Source: Microbacterium suwonense (GTDB taxonomy: Bacteria > Actinomycetota > Actinomycetes > Actinomycetales > Microbacteriaceae). From it: a stretch of 64,000 bases of DNA. The notes beneath the pieces are model-generated. The model had not been told where the DNA came from. It saw only the letters and a list, made by a program, of their open reading frames with translations, and made no database searches. Location of the stretch: assembly GCF_030296555.1 (NCBI RefSeq), contig NZ_AP027728.1, positions 2,046,001-2,110,000 on the forward strand. Reading direction: 5' to 3'. This document shows positions 48,287-58,893 of this stretch, in pieces; position 1 is the first letter of the stretch, and each line of letters opens with the position of its first letter. The position numbers and the translations under genes are program-made.

Positions 48287-49252
48287 TCAGGCCTGCGCGA
48301 AGCGGTCGGTGGCGGCGCGCAGCGCACGGGCGATGCCCGGCTCGGATGCCGAGTGGCCGGCATCGTCGACGACCACCAGCTCTGCCTCGGGCCACGCGGT
48401 GTGCAGATCCCAGGCGGTCATCATCGGCGTGCACGCGTCATAGCGCCCCTGCACGATGACGGCGGGGATGTCGCGGATCACCCCGACGTTCGCGATCAGC
48501 TGGCCCTCGTCGAGCCAGCCGCGGTTGACGAAGTAGTGGTTCTCGATGCGCGCGAAAGCCGTGGCGTGCTCGGCTTCCGTCGCCTCGGCGACGAGCTCGG
48601 CATCCGGTCGCAGCGTGATCGTCGACACCTCCCACTTCGTCCATGCGACCGCGGCCGGCACGTGCACGGCGGGGTCGGGATCGAAGAGACGACGGTGGTA
48701 GGCCTCGATCATCCGGCCGCGCTCCAGCGGCGGGATCACCGCCTCATAGTCCGCCCACACGTCCGGGAACAGTGCCGCGGCCCCGCCCTCGTAGAACCAC
48801 TCCAGCTCGTGACTGCGCAGGGTGAAGATGCCGCGCAGCACGAGTTCGCTGACGGCATCCGGATGCGATTGCGCGTACGCCAGTGCGAGCGCGCTGCCCC
48901 AGGATCCCCCGAAAACCTGCCAGGTCTGGATGCCGAGGTTCTTGCGCAGCAGCTCCATGTCGGCGACCAGGTGCCAGGTCGTGTTGAAGCGCAGGTCGGC
49001 ATCCGGCTCGCTGGCGTGCGGGGTGCTGCGACCGCATCCGCGCTGGTCGAACAGCACGATCCGGTAGACCTCGGGATCGAAGAACCGCCGCTGCCAGGGC
49101 GACGTGCCGCCGCCGGGCCCGCCGTGCAGGAAGACGACGGGCTTGCCGTCGGGATTCCCGCTCTGCTCCCAGTGGATGCGGTTGCCGTCCCCGACGAGCA
49201 GATCACCCGTCTCGTACGGCTCTATAGGCGGATACAGTCCGTCAAGTTCCAT
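48287..49252 (-). CDS. pip: prolyl iminopeptidase
   Basis: 321 residues, S33 alpha/beta hydrolase that removes N-terminal proline from peptides. Signatures are FLHGGPGGGTSPWQRRFFDP, LFDQRGCGRSTPHA, VFGGSWGSALALAYAQSHP with the nucleophile Ser, IVQGRYDACTPM with Asp, and VVDDAGHSASEPG with His. The ATG at 49252 is preferred because GGGAG lies six bases upstream. Confidence 0.95.
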   Translation of the reverse strand: MELDGLYPPIEPYETGDLLVGDGNRIHWEQSGNPDGKPVVFLHGGPGGGTSPWQRRFFDPEVYRIVLFDQRGCGRSTPHASEPDADLRFNTTWHLVADMELLRKNLGIQTWQVFGGSWGSALALAYAQSHPDAVSELVLRGIFTLRSHELEWFYEGGAAALFPDVWADYEAVIPPLERGRMIEAYHRRLFDPDPAVHVPAAVAWTKWEVSTITLRPDAELVAEATEAEHATAFARIENHYFVNRGWLDEGQLIANVGVIRDIPAVIVQGRYDACTPMMTAWDLHTAWPEAELVVVDDAGHSASEPGIARALRAATDRFAQA

Positions 49253-49349
49253 GATCAACTCCCCCGAGTACCCGGTGGTCGGGCTCCTTCACCGTAACCC
49301 GAAAGCGGCACGTGCAGGTGCAGAACCGCCTGGCCTCAGCTGTACTCTC

Positions 49350-50222
49350 CTAGAGCTTCACGCCGGGGGCGAAGGTGTCGCAGACGCCCAGCCCGTTCTT
49401 GTAGCCATTCGCGAACCAGTACTTGCGCTGCTCGCTGGTGCCGTGCGTGAAGCTCTCCGGATTGACGAAGCCGGACTGCTCCTGAATGTGGTCGTCGCCG
49501 ACGGTGTAGGCGGCGTTCACGGCATCCGCCAGCTGATCCTCGGTGTACGGCTGCAGGTATCGCACGCCGTTGTCGTCGGTGAGCTCAGTGGCATCACCCA
49601 GCCACGCGCCCGCGTAGCAGTCGGCCTGCAGCTCGGTGCGCACGCTGTTGCTCTCGGGACCGGTGCCGTTGTTCGGGTATCTGTCCATCACTCCGGTGAG
49701 GTTCTGGATGTGGTGGCCCCATTCGTGCCCGACGATGTACAGCTGCGCGAGCTCGCCGGCAGAAGCCCCGAACTGCTGCTGCATGAGCTGGAAGAAGGTC
49801 GGGTCGATGTACACACCCTGCTCGGGCGGGCAGTAGAAGGGCCCGACGGCGTTGGAGGCCGTGCCGCACTGCGTGGGCGTCTGCCCGTCGACGACGGTCA
49901 TATTCGGCTTCACGTAGCCGTCGACGTGGTCGGCCCAGTAGTCGTTGAGCATGATTTCGGCACCGGCCATCCGGCAGTCGTCGCGGGTGTTGGCATCCGT
50001 GCCGGTCCTGCAGTCCGCAAGCGTGTCCTCGCCGGTCGCCGCCGGCTGGTCGCCGCCGCCCGGCACGCCCCCGACCAGCCCGGACAGATCGACGCCGAGC
50101 ATCGGTCCGATGATGAGGGCGAGGATGGCGACCACTCCCACGCCGCCGCCGGCGATCACGGCGCCGCGGCCACGACGACGGGTGGTGTTGCCGGAGATGT
50201 CGGCGTTCGGATTGAAGGTCAT
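49350..50222 (-). CDS. membrane-anchored neutral zinc metallopeptidase (YpfJ family)
   Basis: 290 residues. An N-terminal membrane helix (GAVIAGGGVGVVAILALIIGPML) follows a short cytoplasmic part. The zinc motif is IVGHEWGHHIQNLTGV (HExxH), with RTELQADCYAGAWLGDA downstream carrying the third-ligand region, as in the YpfJ/PF04228 family. YCPPEQGVYIDPTFF and RYWFANGYKNG-type ends are also typical (here RKYWFANGYKNG). Four or more cysteines suggest disulfides outside the cell. Substrate unknown. Confidence 0.92.
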   Translation of the reverse strand: MTFNPNADISGNTTRRRGRGAVIAGGGVGVVAILALIIGPMLGVDLSGLVGGVPGGGDQPAATGEDTLADCRTGTDANTRDDCRMAGAEIMLNDYWADHVDGYVKPNMTVVDGQTPTQCGTASNAVGPFYCPPEQGVYIDPTFFQLMQQQFGASAGELAQLYIVGHEWGHHIQNLTGVMDRYPNNGTGPESNSVRTELQADCYAGAWLGDATELTDDNGVRYLQPYTEDQLADAVNAAYTVGDDHIQEQSGFVNPESFTHGTSEQRKYWFANGYKNGLGVCDTFAPGVKL

Positions 50223-50331
50223 GCAGAAAAGGTACCCCGCGGAGCGCGCGAGACCCTCATGACCGTCGACACCCCTCGTGAAATGCGCGATTCAGGAGGG
50301 GTTTCGACAACCAGGAGGGGTCTCGGCGACC

Positions 50332-50526
50332 GGCGGCGTCGTCTCGCACGGCGAGTACGGCGTACCTGATGGGCTCATCTCGTCGTTCCCGGTGCGCTGC
50401 GTCGACGGACACTGGCGCATCGTGGAGGGCCTGGAGACGGATGCCTGGGCCCGGGCGCGCATCGCCGCCTCGGTCGCCGAGCTGTCGGAGGAGCGAGCGG
50501 CGGTGCGGGCACTGGGGATGCTGTGA
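50332..50526 (+). pseudogene. malate dehydrogenase, C-terminal fragment
   Basis: The 64 residues [20 protein letters not shown], then WRIVEGLE and [19 protein letters not shown], match the last part of actinobacterial malate dehydrogenase (SDGxYGVPEGLxxSFPV...GLELxxFSRxRIDAxVAELxEER). The NAD fold and active-site His are absent, and upstream bases 50270-50331 hold short GGAGGGGTxTCG repeats. A deletion has removed the gene's front; a full mdh copy should exist elsewhere in the genome. Confidence 0.8.
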
Positions 50527-50572
50527 GCCGATCGGCACCGACTCGGGCAGAATGGAGGCGGAGGTGCCGCTC

Positions 50573-51031
50573 ATGAGCGATGTGACGAATGCGAACGACC
50601 CCGGTCCGGATATCGCCATGACGAGCCCGCTGCACCTGCCGCACGCCGCCGCGTCGTGCCCGAAGTGTCTAGCCAACGCCGATCACGACTGGTGGTCGGC
50701 ACGGCCCGAGGGCACCCGCCTGGTCGGTCTGGTCGTGTCGCGGGAGGGGATGCCGTCGGTCACCCAGCAGCGCGAGGACCTCACCCGGTTCGGCGTGCCG
50801 ATCGAGGGCTTCCGGCATCCGGCCCCCGAGATCCTGGAGAGCTGGGGCGACCGACTGGCCCGCCTGATCGAGACGCTGCAGCGCGGCGACGTGCTGGTCG
50901 TGGCGAACGTCCACGCGCTGGGACGCGACCTGGACGAGGAGACCCGCACCGTCGCCGAACTGCGCCGCCGCGGGATCATGGTCAAGGTGCTCAGCCATGA
51001 CGCCAGGCACCTGGCGGACACCGGTCGCTGA
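50573..51031 (+). CDS. resolvase-like protein lacking catalytic arginines
   Basis: 152 residues. The N-terminus has CPKC, a possible metal pair. The rest follows the serine-resolvase fold: RLVGLVVSREGMPSVTQQREDL (standard YxRVSTxxQ...Q), ARLIETLQRGDVLVVANVHALGRDLDEETRTVAELRRRGI (standard GDxLVVxxLDRLGR). The Ser position is kept, but the arginine before it is Val and LDRLGR reads VHALGR, so two catalytic Arg are lost. No DNA-binding domain follows. Probably not a recombinase; role unknown. GGAGG lies nine bases upstream. Confidence 0.75.
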   Translation: MSDVTNANDPGPDIAMTSPLHLPHAAASCPKCLANADHDWWSARPEGTRLVGLVVSREGMPSVTQQREDLTRFGVPIEGFRHPAPEILESWGDRLARLIETLQRGDVLVVANVHALGRDLDEETRTVAELRRRGIMVKVLSHDARHLADTGR

Positions 51032-51053
51032 CGGCCGGCGCCCGCCAGCGGCT

Positions 51054-51608
51054 TCATGCCGACTGCAGCACCTCGAGGAACGCCTTCATCCAGGTGCCGT
51101 TGTCGGGCCATGCCCGCGCGGTGACGAGGTTGCCGTCGACGACCGCACCGCCGTTCTCGAAGACACCGCCGGCGGTGGTGACATCCACCGCGAGCTCCGG
51201 GTATGCCGACGAGGTGCGACCTTCGAGCACTCCGGATGCCGCCAGGAGCAGCGGCCCGTGGCAGGTGGCTGCCACGGGCGCGTTCTTCTCGAAGAAGTGT
51301 CGCACGAGGCGCTGCGCGTCGGCATTGTTGCGCAGGTACTCCGGGGCGCGACCGCCGGGCACCACGACCGCGACGTAGTCGTCGGGGTCGACGTCGGCGA
51401 GTGCGACATCCGCGTCGCAGGTGTGCCCGGGCTTCTCGGTGTAGGTGTCGAATCCGTCGACGAAGTCGTGCACGACGAACTGCAGCTTCCGCTTCTCGGG
51501 CGCTCCGATGTGCACCTCGTACCCGGCCTCCTGCAGCCGGTGATACGGGTAGTACACCTCGAGGGTCTCGGCGGCGTCGCCGGTGATGATCAGGATCTTC
51601 TCGGCCAT
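51054..51608 (-). CDS. DJ-1/PfpI family protein
   Basis: 184 residues. The family pattern is ILIITGDAAETLEVYYPYHRLQEAGYEV, YVAVVVPGGRAPEYLR and VAATCHGPLLLAASGVLEG, with the nucleophile-elbow Cys followed by His. Such proteins act as glyoxalase/deglycase or stress chaperones. GAGGAG precedes the ATG at 51608. Divergent from the IclR regulator 127 bases away. Confidence 0.92.
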   Translation of the reverse strand: MAEKILIITGDAAETLEVYYPYHRLQEAGYEVHIGAPEKRKLQFVVHDFVDGFDTYTEKPGHTCDADVALADVDPDDYVAVVVPGGRAPEYLRNNADAQRLVRHFFEKNAPVAATCHGPLLLAASGVLEGRTSSAYPELAVDVTTAGGVFENGGAVVDGNLVTARAWPDNGTWMKAFLEVLQSA

Positions 51609-51735
51609 GATGGCTCCTCTCGTCCAGTCCCAGCATCCGCGGGATCGGATGCGGTTGCCAGCGTCGTTCTCACTCTGTGCGAATCGGTGCCGAAGCGCCC
51701 GTGCCGGCGCCGGATGGAACGGCCTACCATGAAGC

Positions 51736-52509
51736 ATGGCCATCGTCGGCACGGAGGAAGCGGGACTGATCCGCTCGGCCGACCGTGCACTGCAGCTGCT
51801 GGATGCCGTCGGATCGTCACCCGACGGGCTGACGGCCGGGGAGCTCGCCGAACGGCTCGCGCTGTCCCACGCGACGATCTACCGGCTGCTGGGCACCCTT
51901 GCCGAGCGCGACTACCTGGTGCGCACCGAGGGCGCACGGTATATCCTCGGCCGGGCGGTCGACGATCTCGGGCGGGCGGTGCGCACGCAGCTGGTCGCCA
52001 CCTCCGAGGTGCGCGGCATCCTCACCGGCATGCACAGCGCCGCTCGCGCGCCGGCATATCTGACGGTCTTCCGCGGCGACGACATCGCCGTGGCTCATGT
52101 CGCCGATTCCCCGCAGCATCCGCGCATCGGGCAGCTGCACGTGGGATTCACCGAGGCCGCTCACGTGACCGCGTTCGGCAAGATCATGCTCGCCGAACGC
52201 GATGACGCGGCATTGAGACGCTATCTGGAGCGTCACGGTGCGGCGCACGTCGGGCCGCGGTCGGTGACCAGCGAGGCCGGCCTGCGCGCACAGCTCGACG
52301 AGGTGCGCGCGCAGCAGGTGGCCGTGGAGGTCGACGAGTACATGCCGCACCTGGCCTGCATCGCCGCACCGGTGCGCTCCCGGTCCGGTCGCACCGTCGG
52401 GGCCGTGTCGCTGTCGACGAGCACCGACGACTTCACCACGCGCGCGCATGAGCTCGAGAAGATCGTGCGCCGGGGCGCCTGGCACGTCTCCAGCAGCATG
52501 CCGGCGTGA
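51736..52509 (+). CDS. IclR-family transcriptional regulator
   Basis: 257 residues. The winged helix is SADRALQLLDAVGSSPDGLTAGELAERLALSHATIYRLLGTL; the ligand domain contains HVGFTEAAHVTAFGKIMLAE and VEVDEYMPHLACIAAPVRSRSGRTVGAVSLS. It may regulate the divergent PfpI gene or a distant catabolic operon; the window does not show which. Confidence 0.92.
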   Translation: MAIVGTEEAGLIRSADRALQLLDAVGSSPDGLTAGELAERLALSHATIYRLLGTLAERDYLVRTEGARYILGRAVDDLGRAVRTQLVATSEVRGILTGMHSAARAPAYLTVFRGDDIAVAHVADSPQHPRIGQLHVGFTEAAHVTAFGKIMLAERDDAALRRYLERHGAAHVGPRSVTSEAGLRAQLDEVRAQQVAVEVDEYMPHLACIAAPVRSRSGRTVGAVSLSTSTDDFTTRAHELEKIVRRGAWHVSSSMPA

Positions 52510-52591
52510 ACCACCGGCGTGTGCCGTCGACGTGAGCTGCGGGCGATGCAGCCGTCGCCCGGCCCGACCTCCGCTCAGCCCGCATATGCGA

Positions 52592-52633
52592 ATGCCGGCT
52601 GCCCTCCTGAGCGATCAGGATGACAGCCGGCAT
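52592..52633. terminator. bidirectional terminator between iclR-type gene and the WXG100 gene
   Basis: ATGCCGGCTG and CAGCCGGCAT are perfect inverted arms; the inside CCTGA...TCAGG pairs too. It separates the convergent regulator and secretion locus. Confidence 0.85.
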
Positions 52634-52663
52634 CGCGTTCACCGCGTCAGCGGTGCGCGACCC

Positions 52664-52951
52664 TCACCAGCGGTTGCGGTTGCGGGTCTCGTTGGCCTGT
52701 CCATCGGCCGAGTCCTGCGAGACCTGACGTCCGATGTCGTGCAGAAGCACCTTCATCTCGGTCAGCGCCTGGTTCCACTTGGCCTTCGCCTGGACGTAGG
52801 CTTCCGAAGCCTCACCGGTCCAGTCGGCCTGCAGCGGCTTGAGCGCGGTCTCCATCTCGCTGAGCTTGGTAGCGATGTTTCCGGCGCCCTTGACCAGGTC
52901 GCTTCCCGCCATGTCGACGGCGCCGAACTTCATCTTGTAGCCAGTACCCAT
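52664..52951 (-). CDS. WXG100 family type VII secretion protein (EsxB-like)
   Basis: 95 residues, all-helical hairpin. LQADWTGEASEAYVQAKAKW holds the turn motif in WTG form between two amphipathic helices. The C-terminus (NETRNRNRW) is a short tail. GGAGGGAG lies upstream of the ATG at 52951. It starts 19 bases after the other WXG100 gene, and the two probably form a heterodimer that is both substrate and activator of EccC. Confidence 0.93.
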   Translation of the reverse strand: MGTGYKMKFGAVDMAGSDLVKGAGNIATKLSEMETALKPLQADWTGEASEAYVQAKAKWNQALTEMKVLLHDIGRQVSQDSADGQANETRNRNRW

Positions 52952-52970
52952 GATGTATCTCCCTCCGGTC

Positions 52971-53282
52971 TCAGCCGAGACGGCCCATGAAATTGGTGTG
53001 CGAGTGGGCCGACGTGTCATCGGTCGCCGTGTAGGTCGACTGCGAATCACGCAGGTTCTGCTCGAACTGGTCGAGGGCGTTCGTGATACGACGCGACTTG
53101 TCCTGCCATGCCTGGAACGTCTGCTGGAAAGCCGTCGCCCCCGAGCCGGTCCACGCCGCCCCGATTCCGGACAGCTGGTTCTGAATCGTGTTCAGTTCGG
53201 TCACGATGTCGATCTTCGACTGATTGACGATGCTGGCGCCACGCTGAAGGGCACCATCCGCTGCAGAGACTTCTCCGCCCAC
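52971..53282 (-). CDS. WXG100 family type VII secretion protein (EsxA-like)
   Basis: 103 residues. Helix 1 (ASIVNQSKIDIVTELNTIQNQLSG), turn AAWTGSGATAFQQTFQAW and helix 2 (SRRITNALDQFEQNLRDSQSTY) are typical. The C-terminal part includes YTATDDT, near a YxxxD-type secretion signal. The GTG at 53282 is preferred because AGGAGG lies five bases upstream; the GTG at 53288 would overlap the ribosome site. Confidence 0.93.
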   Translation of the reverse strand: MGGEVSAADGALQRGASIVNQSKIDIVTELNTIQNQLSGIGAAWTGSGATAFQQTFQAWQDKSRRITNALDQFEQNLRDSQSTYTATDDTSAHSHTNFMGRLG

Positions 53283-53434
53283 GGTCACCTCCTGGGTCCT
53301 GAGGGCTTGTCCACCCTGATTGCTTCAGCCCTGAGGGCCGTGACGCCGATGCCCGGCGACAACTAACACCTTACGGATCCGGCTCAGCGATGCCTATGGG
53401 TAGCTCTGCCCACGCAGACCTCCCCATCCACGGC

Positions 53435-56400
53435 TCACAGCTCGGACGGCGGTGAGTAGCTCAGCTGCATGATCTGCAGGCCACGCTCCCGGGTGATGAC
53501 CTTGGCACGACCGGGCACCGCCTGCGACGCCTTGACGTTGCCGATCAGCGGTCCCTCATCCGGATTCCCCGACAGCAGGATGCCGGGCGCGGCGAGGTCT
53601 CGCAGCGTCTGCATCACGGGCTCGAAGGTCGCGCGCGATGCTCCACCGGATCGGCGGGTGAGTGTGAGATGCAGTCCGACATCCGTCGCCTGCGCCAGCA
53701 GCGGCTGCAGCACCGCGACCGGGTTTCCGGACTGCGTGTTGACCAGGTCGTAGTCATCGACCAGCACGAACACCTCGGCACCCGACCACCACGAGCGATC
53801 GCGCAGCTGCTGGGGAGTCACGTCGGTGCCCGGCAGCCGGGTGCGCAGGTAGCCCGCAAGGCCCTCCAGCTCCTCGGCCGCCTGCTGCGCGGTGGTGTAG
53901 TACCCCGCCAGGTACTCCTCGGGGATCTCCGACAGCAGAGCGCGTCGGTAGTCGACCACGAAGAACTGCGCCTGCTTCGCCGTCCGGGTGCGCATGATCT
54001 CCCGCGCGAACCCGCGCAGGAAGCTGGACTTGCCCGATTGGCTGTCGCCGAACAGGTACAGGTGCGGATTGCGCTGCACGTCGAAGGCCGTCGGGGCGAG
54101 CTCGGCCTCGTCCACGCCGAGCAGAACCTGCTTCTCCATCGGCGTGCCCGCCGCGCGCTGCTGCAGCTCCGACAGCTCGAGCAGCTCGGGCAGCAGCCGC
54201 AGCTTGGGTCCGCGCGGTCCCTTCCAGGCGGCGTTGACGCGGTCGATCAGATCCTCCACGCCCTCGCTCAGAGTGTCGGGATCGCCCGATCCGTCCACTC
54301 TCGGCAGCGCCGTGAGCATGTGGTGCTTGGACGGTGCCAGGCCCCGGCCCGGCCGCCCCTGCGGAACGTTGGCGGCCACCTTGCGGTCGATCTCGGAGTC
54401 GCTGGTATCGCCCAGTCGCAGCTCCAGCTTGGAGCCGAAGGCATCGCGGATCGCCGTGCGGAAGTCCATCCAGCGCGTGGTGGTCGCCACCAGATGCACT
54501 CCGAAGGTGAGCGCCCGGCCTGCGAGAGACTGGATCTCGAACTCCATCTCATCGAATTCGGCGCGGATGGTCGGCCAGCCGTCGATGATGAGAAAGACGT
54601 CGCCGTACCCGTCATCGGCCTTGCCCTGTGCCCGCAGCCGCCGGTATGTCTCGATGGAGTCGATTCCGTTGGCGGTGAAGTACCGCTCCCGGGCGTTGAC
54701 GATCCCGACGACCTCCTGGAACATCCGGCGCAGCACATCGGGCTGGTTGCGCCCCGCCACGCCGGCGACATGCGCCATCTTCGCGAACGGCACGAAGGTA
54801 CCCCCGCCGAAGTCCATCACGTAGAACTGCACCTCGTGCGGCGTGTGGGTCAGCGCGATCCCGGTGAGCACGCTGCGCGCGAGTGTGCTCTTGCCGCTGC
54901 GCGCTCCGCCGACGATGGCGAGGTGCCCCCGGCGCCGACCAGGCTCATCACCAGGCTGTCGCGGCGCTGCTCGAGTGGACGATCCACGATGCCGAGCGGG
55001 ATCGTCAGTGGACCCGCCTGGCGCCACCTCTGCGAGATCAGGCCGAGCTGCGGATCCTCGGCCAGATCGCCGAGCAGCTCGTCGAACGTCGCCGGAACGT
55101 CCAGCGGCGGCAGCCACACCTGGTGCGCGGGCATGCTCTGCCCCTTCATCAGCGAGACGGCGATGTCGAAGGTCACGCGCTTCTCCGCGGGCTCGGAACC
55201 CGCGACCTCGGCGACCGGCTCCTGCTCCGGCTGCTCCTCCTGCACGATCACCGGCGCCGCGGTGAACGCCCGCGCTTCGATCGCGCGGATCGACCGCTCC
55301 TCCTCGACGGCATCCGCAGTTGCGCCGGGACGCCGCCTACGCGTCTTCGGCGGGGCCGAGACGTACGCCGCGCGGAACTGGGTGAGGGTCTCGGCATCCG
55401 ACTTCAGGATGCCGTGACCGCCGCCGCCGGGCAGCGTGAAGGCGTCGGGGACGCCGATGACCGCGCGCGAGTCCGCGCCCGAGAAGGTCTTCAGGCCGAT
55501 CCGGTACGAAAGGTGCGATTCGAGCCCGCGCAGCTTGCCCTCCTCCAGGCGCTGCGTGGACAGCAGCAGGTGCACCTGCAGGGAGCGTCCCAGCCGGCCG
55601 ATCGCGACGAACAGCTCGGTGAAGTCGGGCTTGGCCGCCAGCAGCTCCGAGAACTCGTCCGCGACGATCAGCAACGCGGGAAGCGGCTTCAGATCGCTGC
55701 GTCCTCCCTTGCGAGCGGCCTCGTAGTCGGTGACGTTGGCGAAGTTGCCAGCGTCGCGCAGCAGCTCCTGGCGTCGTGTCATCTCGCCCTGGATCGCATC
55801 CTGCATGCGGTCGACCAGGGTGAGGTCGTCACCGAGGTTGGTGATCACTGCCGAGACGTGCGGCATGTCCGCCATGCCGGCGAAGGTCGCACCGCCCTTG
55901 AAGTCGATCAGCACGAAGTTCAGCGCTTCGGATGAGTGCGTCATCGCCAGCGACAGCACCAGCGTGCGCAGCACCTCGGACTTGCCCGATCCGGTGGCGC
56001 CGATCAGCATGCCGTGCGGGCCCATGCCCTGCTGCGCGGATTCCTTGATATCCAGGATCATCGGCTGACCGGTGGCCGTCAGGCCGATCGGCACGCGGAG
56101 CCGATCGCGGGCCGATCGTGGCTTCCAGGCCGTCGCCGGATCGAAATCGCGCACGTCCGGCAGACCGAGCAGGTCGGTCAGCTCCGCAGAGATCGTGCGC
56201 GCACCGCCCGCCTCCTCGTCCTGGGCCGAATCATCCAGCCCGGTGAGCCGCCGTGCCACGGCCTCGGCGGAGGCGATGCCCAGGAAGTCGGGCGTCGCCT
56301 GCACGGTCCCGACGCCGCGACGGGCGACCGTCACCTGCGGGCGCCGCTCGTCGTCGACGCCCGGCTGCGCGGGGAGTCCCGCCCGGCGCGGGAATCCTGC

Positions 56401-57469
56401 TCCGCGCCGAGGACCAGACGGGTGGTGAGGGAGTCGGTCAGCTCCGCCCACTCGCGGGGGATGTCGACCACGGTCACTCCGGCGACGCCGCCTTCCTGCA
56501 TCAGCGCACTCCCTCGGGCAGCCCGGTGCCGTCGGTGACGACCAGGATGTGCGGGACGGTGCCGCGCCCTCCAGCCGGCCCGCGGGCCCCGACCTCTGCC
56601 AGGAGCGGTTCGATCTGCGCCCACGACGAGCCGATCCGGCGCGCGCCGCCCACGGCATCCGTCGTGCTGTCGGACCGGGCGTGGGGCAGCCACTTCACCC
56701 ACTCCCAGTACGGCAGATCCGCACTGGACGCGATGACGGCGATCTGAAGATCCTCCGGTGCGACGAAGGTCGCCAGGTGCGCGAGCAGGGCGCGCACCAG
56801 GCCGCGAGCACGCACGGTGTCGCCGGTGACCTCCAGCCGCGCGCAGGTGGCCAGATCGAGTCCGAACGGCAGATCCGGCACATCATCGTGGGTGAGCACG
56901 AAGCGGTGCGCCGCCGATGCGCTGACCGGGTCGAGCTGTGCGAGGGCGGGGATGGGGGCCTCATCGAGGGTCATCGCGAGGGGCCTGGTGGCGGTGCCGA
57001 TCCGCGCCACCAGGAACTCCGGGGCTGCGGCCGTGCGCTCCCACACCCTGGAGCCCTCCTCCACGATGAACGGCAGTGTCTCGGGCGCAGGCAGCGTCCA
57101 TTCCTCGTAGCGCCGCTGTCGCGAGGCGACCTCGCGCACCGCATCGCGCGTCTCGGCCAGGTACGCGAGGTACTCGCGGCGGGTGTTCTCGACGTTCGTG
57201 GCGTGCTGCGACTTCTGCCGCCACATCTGTCCGCCCACCATCGACAGCGCCATGAACAGGAACATGCCGCCCATGATGTAGGTGCGGGTCGCGTCGCCGC
57301 CCTGGGTGAGCGAGAGCACGGCGACCGACCCGAGACTGCCGACCATCGGCAGCGCCATCATCAGCGTGTTCGACGCACCCTCCGCCTTGGGCAGCTCAGG
57401 TGCCTGCTGCAGGGTGAGTTGACCGCCGGCCGGGGGTTTCGGCGCACGACGGGTGCTGGTGCTGCTCAC
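53435..57469 (-). CDS. eccC: type VII secretion ATPase EccC (three frame breaks)
   Basis: 1345 residues after correction, the usual EccC size. Two N-terminal helices (LMMALPMVGSLGSVAVLSL; YIMGGMFLFMALSMVGG) lead to three FtsK/SpoIIIE ATPase domains with Walker A GATGSGKSE, GGARSGKST and GDSQSGKSS, and Walker B-like LNFVLIDFKGG, VQFYVMDFGGG and AQFFVVDYRRA. It drives export of WXG100 proteins. Breaks fall at CCC 56511-56513, CCC 56378-56380 and CCCCC 54926-54930, each repaired by one C. The GTG start at 57469 has GGAGGG upstream. EccC domains 2 and 3 are joined, not split as EccCa/EccCb. Confidence 0.93.
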
Positions 57470-57556
57470 GACTGGCCCTCCTCGAGTCGCATACTATTGT
57501 GGCAGGATGCGGGCATGAACCGGTGCCGCGCCGGAGGGATCGTCAAGGGGCTGGAG

Positions 57557-58893
57557 ATGTCGGCGAAGACAATTCGGCTCACGGTCGCGGATGCGCACAG
57601 CCGCCACGACCTGGTCGTCCCCGCTGATTCGACCGTCGCCGAACTGCTCACCGTGGGCGGCGTCGATCTGCGTCGCTATGTGAGCACCACCACCTCCGGC
57701 GCCGCGATCGAGCTGGACAGCGAGGTGTCCGTCGCCCCGGGCGATGGCGGGGTGATCTGGCTGTTCGACCGTGAGTCGACTCCGGCCGAACCCGCCGGAT
57801 CGGCGGCCGATGCCACGACATCGCCGGCCGTGCGCTCGAGGGGGCGCTGGACGATTCTGTCGCTGCTCCTCGCCCTCGCGCTCGGGCTGGTGCTCTGCAC
57901 GGTCATCGCGCCGACGCCGATGACCGTCTCGGTGTCGGTAGCGGTGCTGCTGGCCGGCTCGTTCGCGCTGCTGGCGCAGCCCGTGCGCGACGAGAACGTC
58001 CACGTCGCCTACCTCGCGCCCGCTCTCGCGGCAGCCGCCGGAGCCCTCGCCCTCTCCGGCTTCGCAGACGCCGGCGCCATGATGGCGATGGGCATGGTGG
58101 CCGGCGCCACCGTGGCCTGCGCTCGACACGCGCGCGCCCGCGTGCACGGACGCGCGGCGTCGGGTGACACCGCGGTGATCGCGGTGCTGTGGTCAGTCTT
58201 CGCAGTGGTGAACGCCGCCGGATTCCTCGCCGAAGTCTCGGCGGCGGCGATCACTGCGGTGCAGATCGCGTGCGCTGCGCCGATCTTCCACTACATGCGT
58301 GGTGCGGCGTTGGAGGTCGATCCCGAGGATCTGATCGACACCCCGTACGTCATCCGCGATGCCCAGGGCATCCGCGCCCGTCCCCCTCCGAGCCTTCGCC
58401 CGTGCACGCGGAGCGCGCCGCCCGCCAGTACCTGCTCGCCCGACGGCGCTCCGAAGCGGGCATCGTCACCGCGTGCGCTCTCGCACTGCTGTCGTCGCTG
58501 TACACACTGACGACGGTGGGCGGCGGCACAGTAGAGGCATGGTGCGTGCAGGGCGGGATCCTGGGAGTGGGATGCTATCTGCTCCTCACCTCGAGAAAGG
58601 TGCGCGACGGGCTGTCTCGGGGTGCGGCGCTCATCACCGGCGCACTGATGACCGTGCTCGCCGCCACCACTGTGATCGTCACGCTGCAGTTCAGCGCCCT
58701 GCTCATCGCGCTGGCGCTGGTGGTCGCGGGAGTGATCGTCGGATGCCTGACCGTGCCGCTGGCCGGCGACTGGCGGTCACTGGGCTGGTCGCGCACCGGC
58801 GACATCATCGAAGCTCTGCTGCTGGCCTTCTCGCCGGCGGCGCTCGTGTATGGCTCGGGGATCGCCGGCCAGATTCTGGAGGTCTTCGCATGA
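57557..58893 (+). CDS. eccD: type VII secretion integral membrane protein EccD (one frame break)
   Basis: 445 residues after correction. An N-terminal ubiquitin-like (YukD) domain of about 80 residues (IRLTVADAHSRHDLVVPADSTVAELL; WLFDRES) is followed by about eleven hydrophobic segments, as expected of the EccD channel subunit (ILSLLLALALGLVLCTVIAP; VSVAVLLAGSFALLAQ; ITAVQIACAAPIFHY, and more). The break is at CCCCC 58382-58386; one added C restores it. AAGGGG precedes the ATG at 57557; an upstream ATG at 57515 is possible. It is divergent from eccC. Confidence 0.92.
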
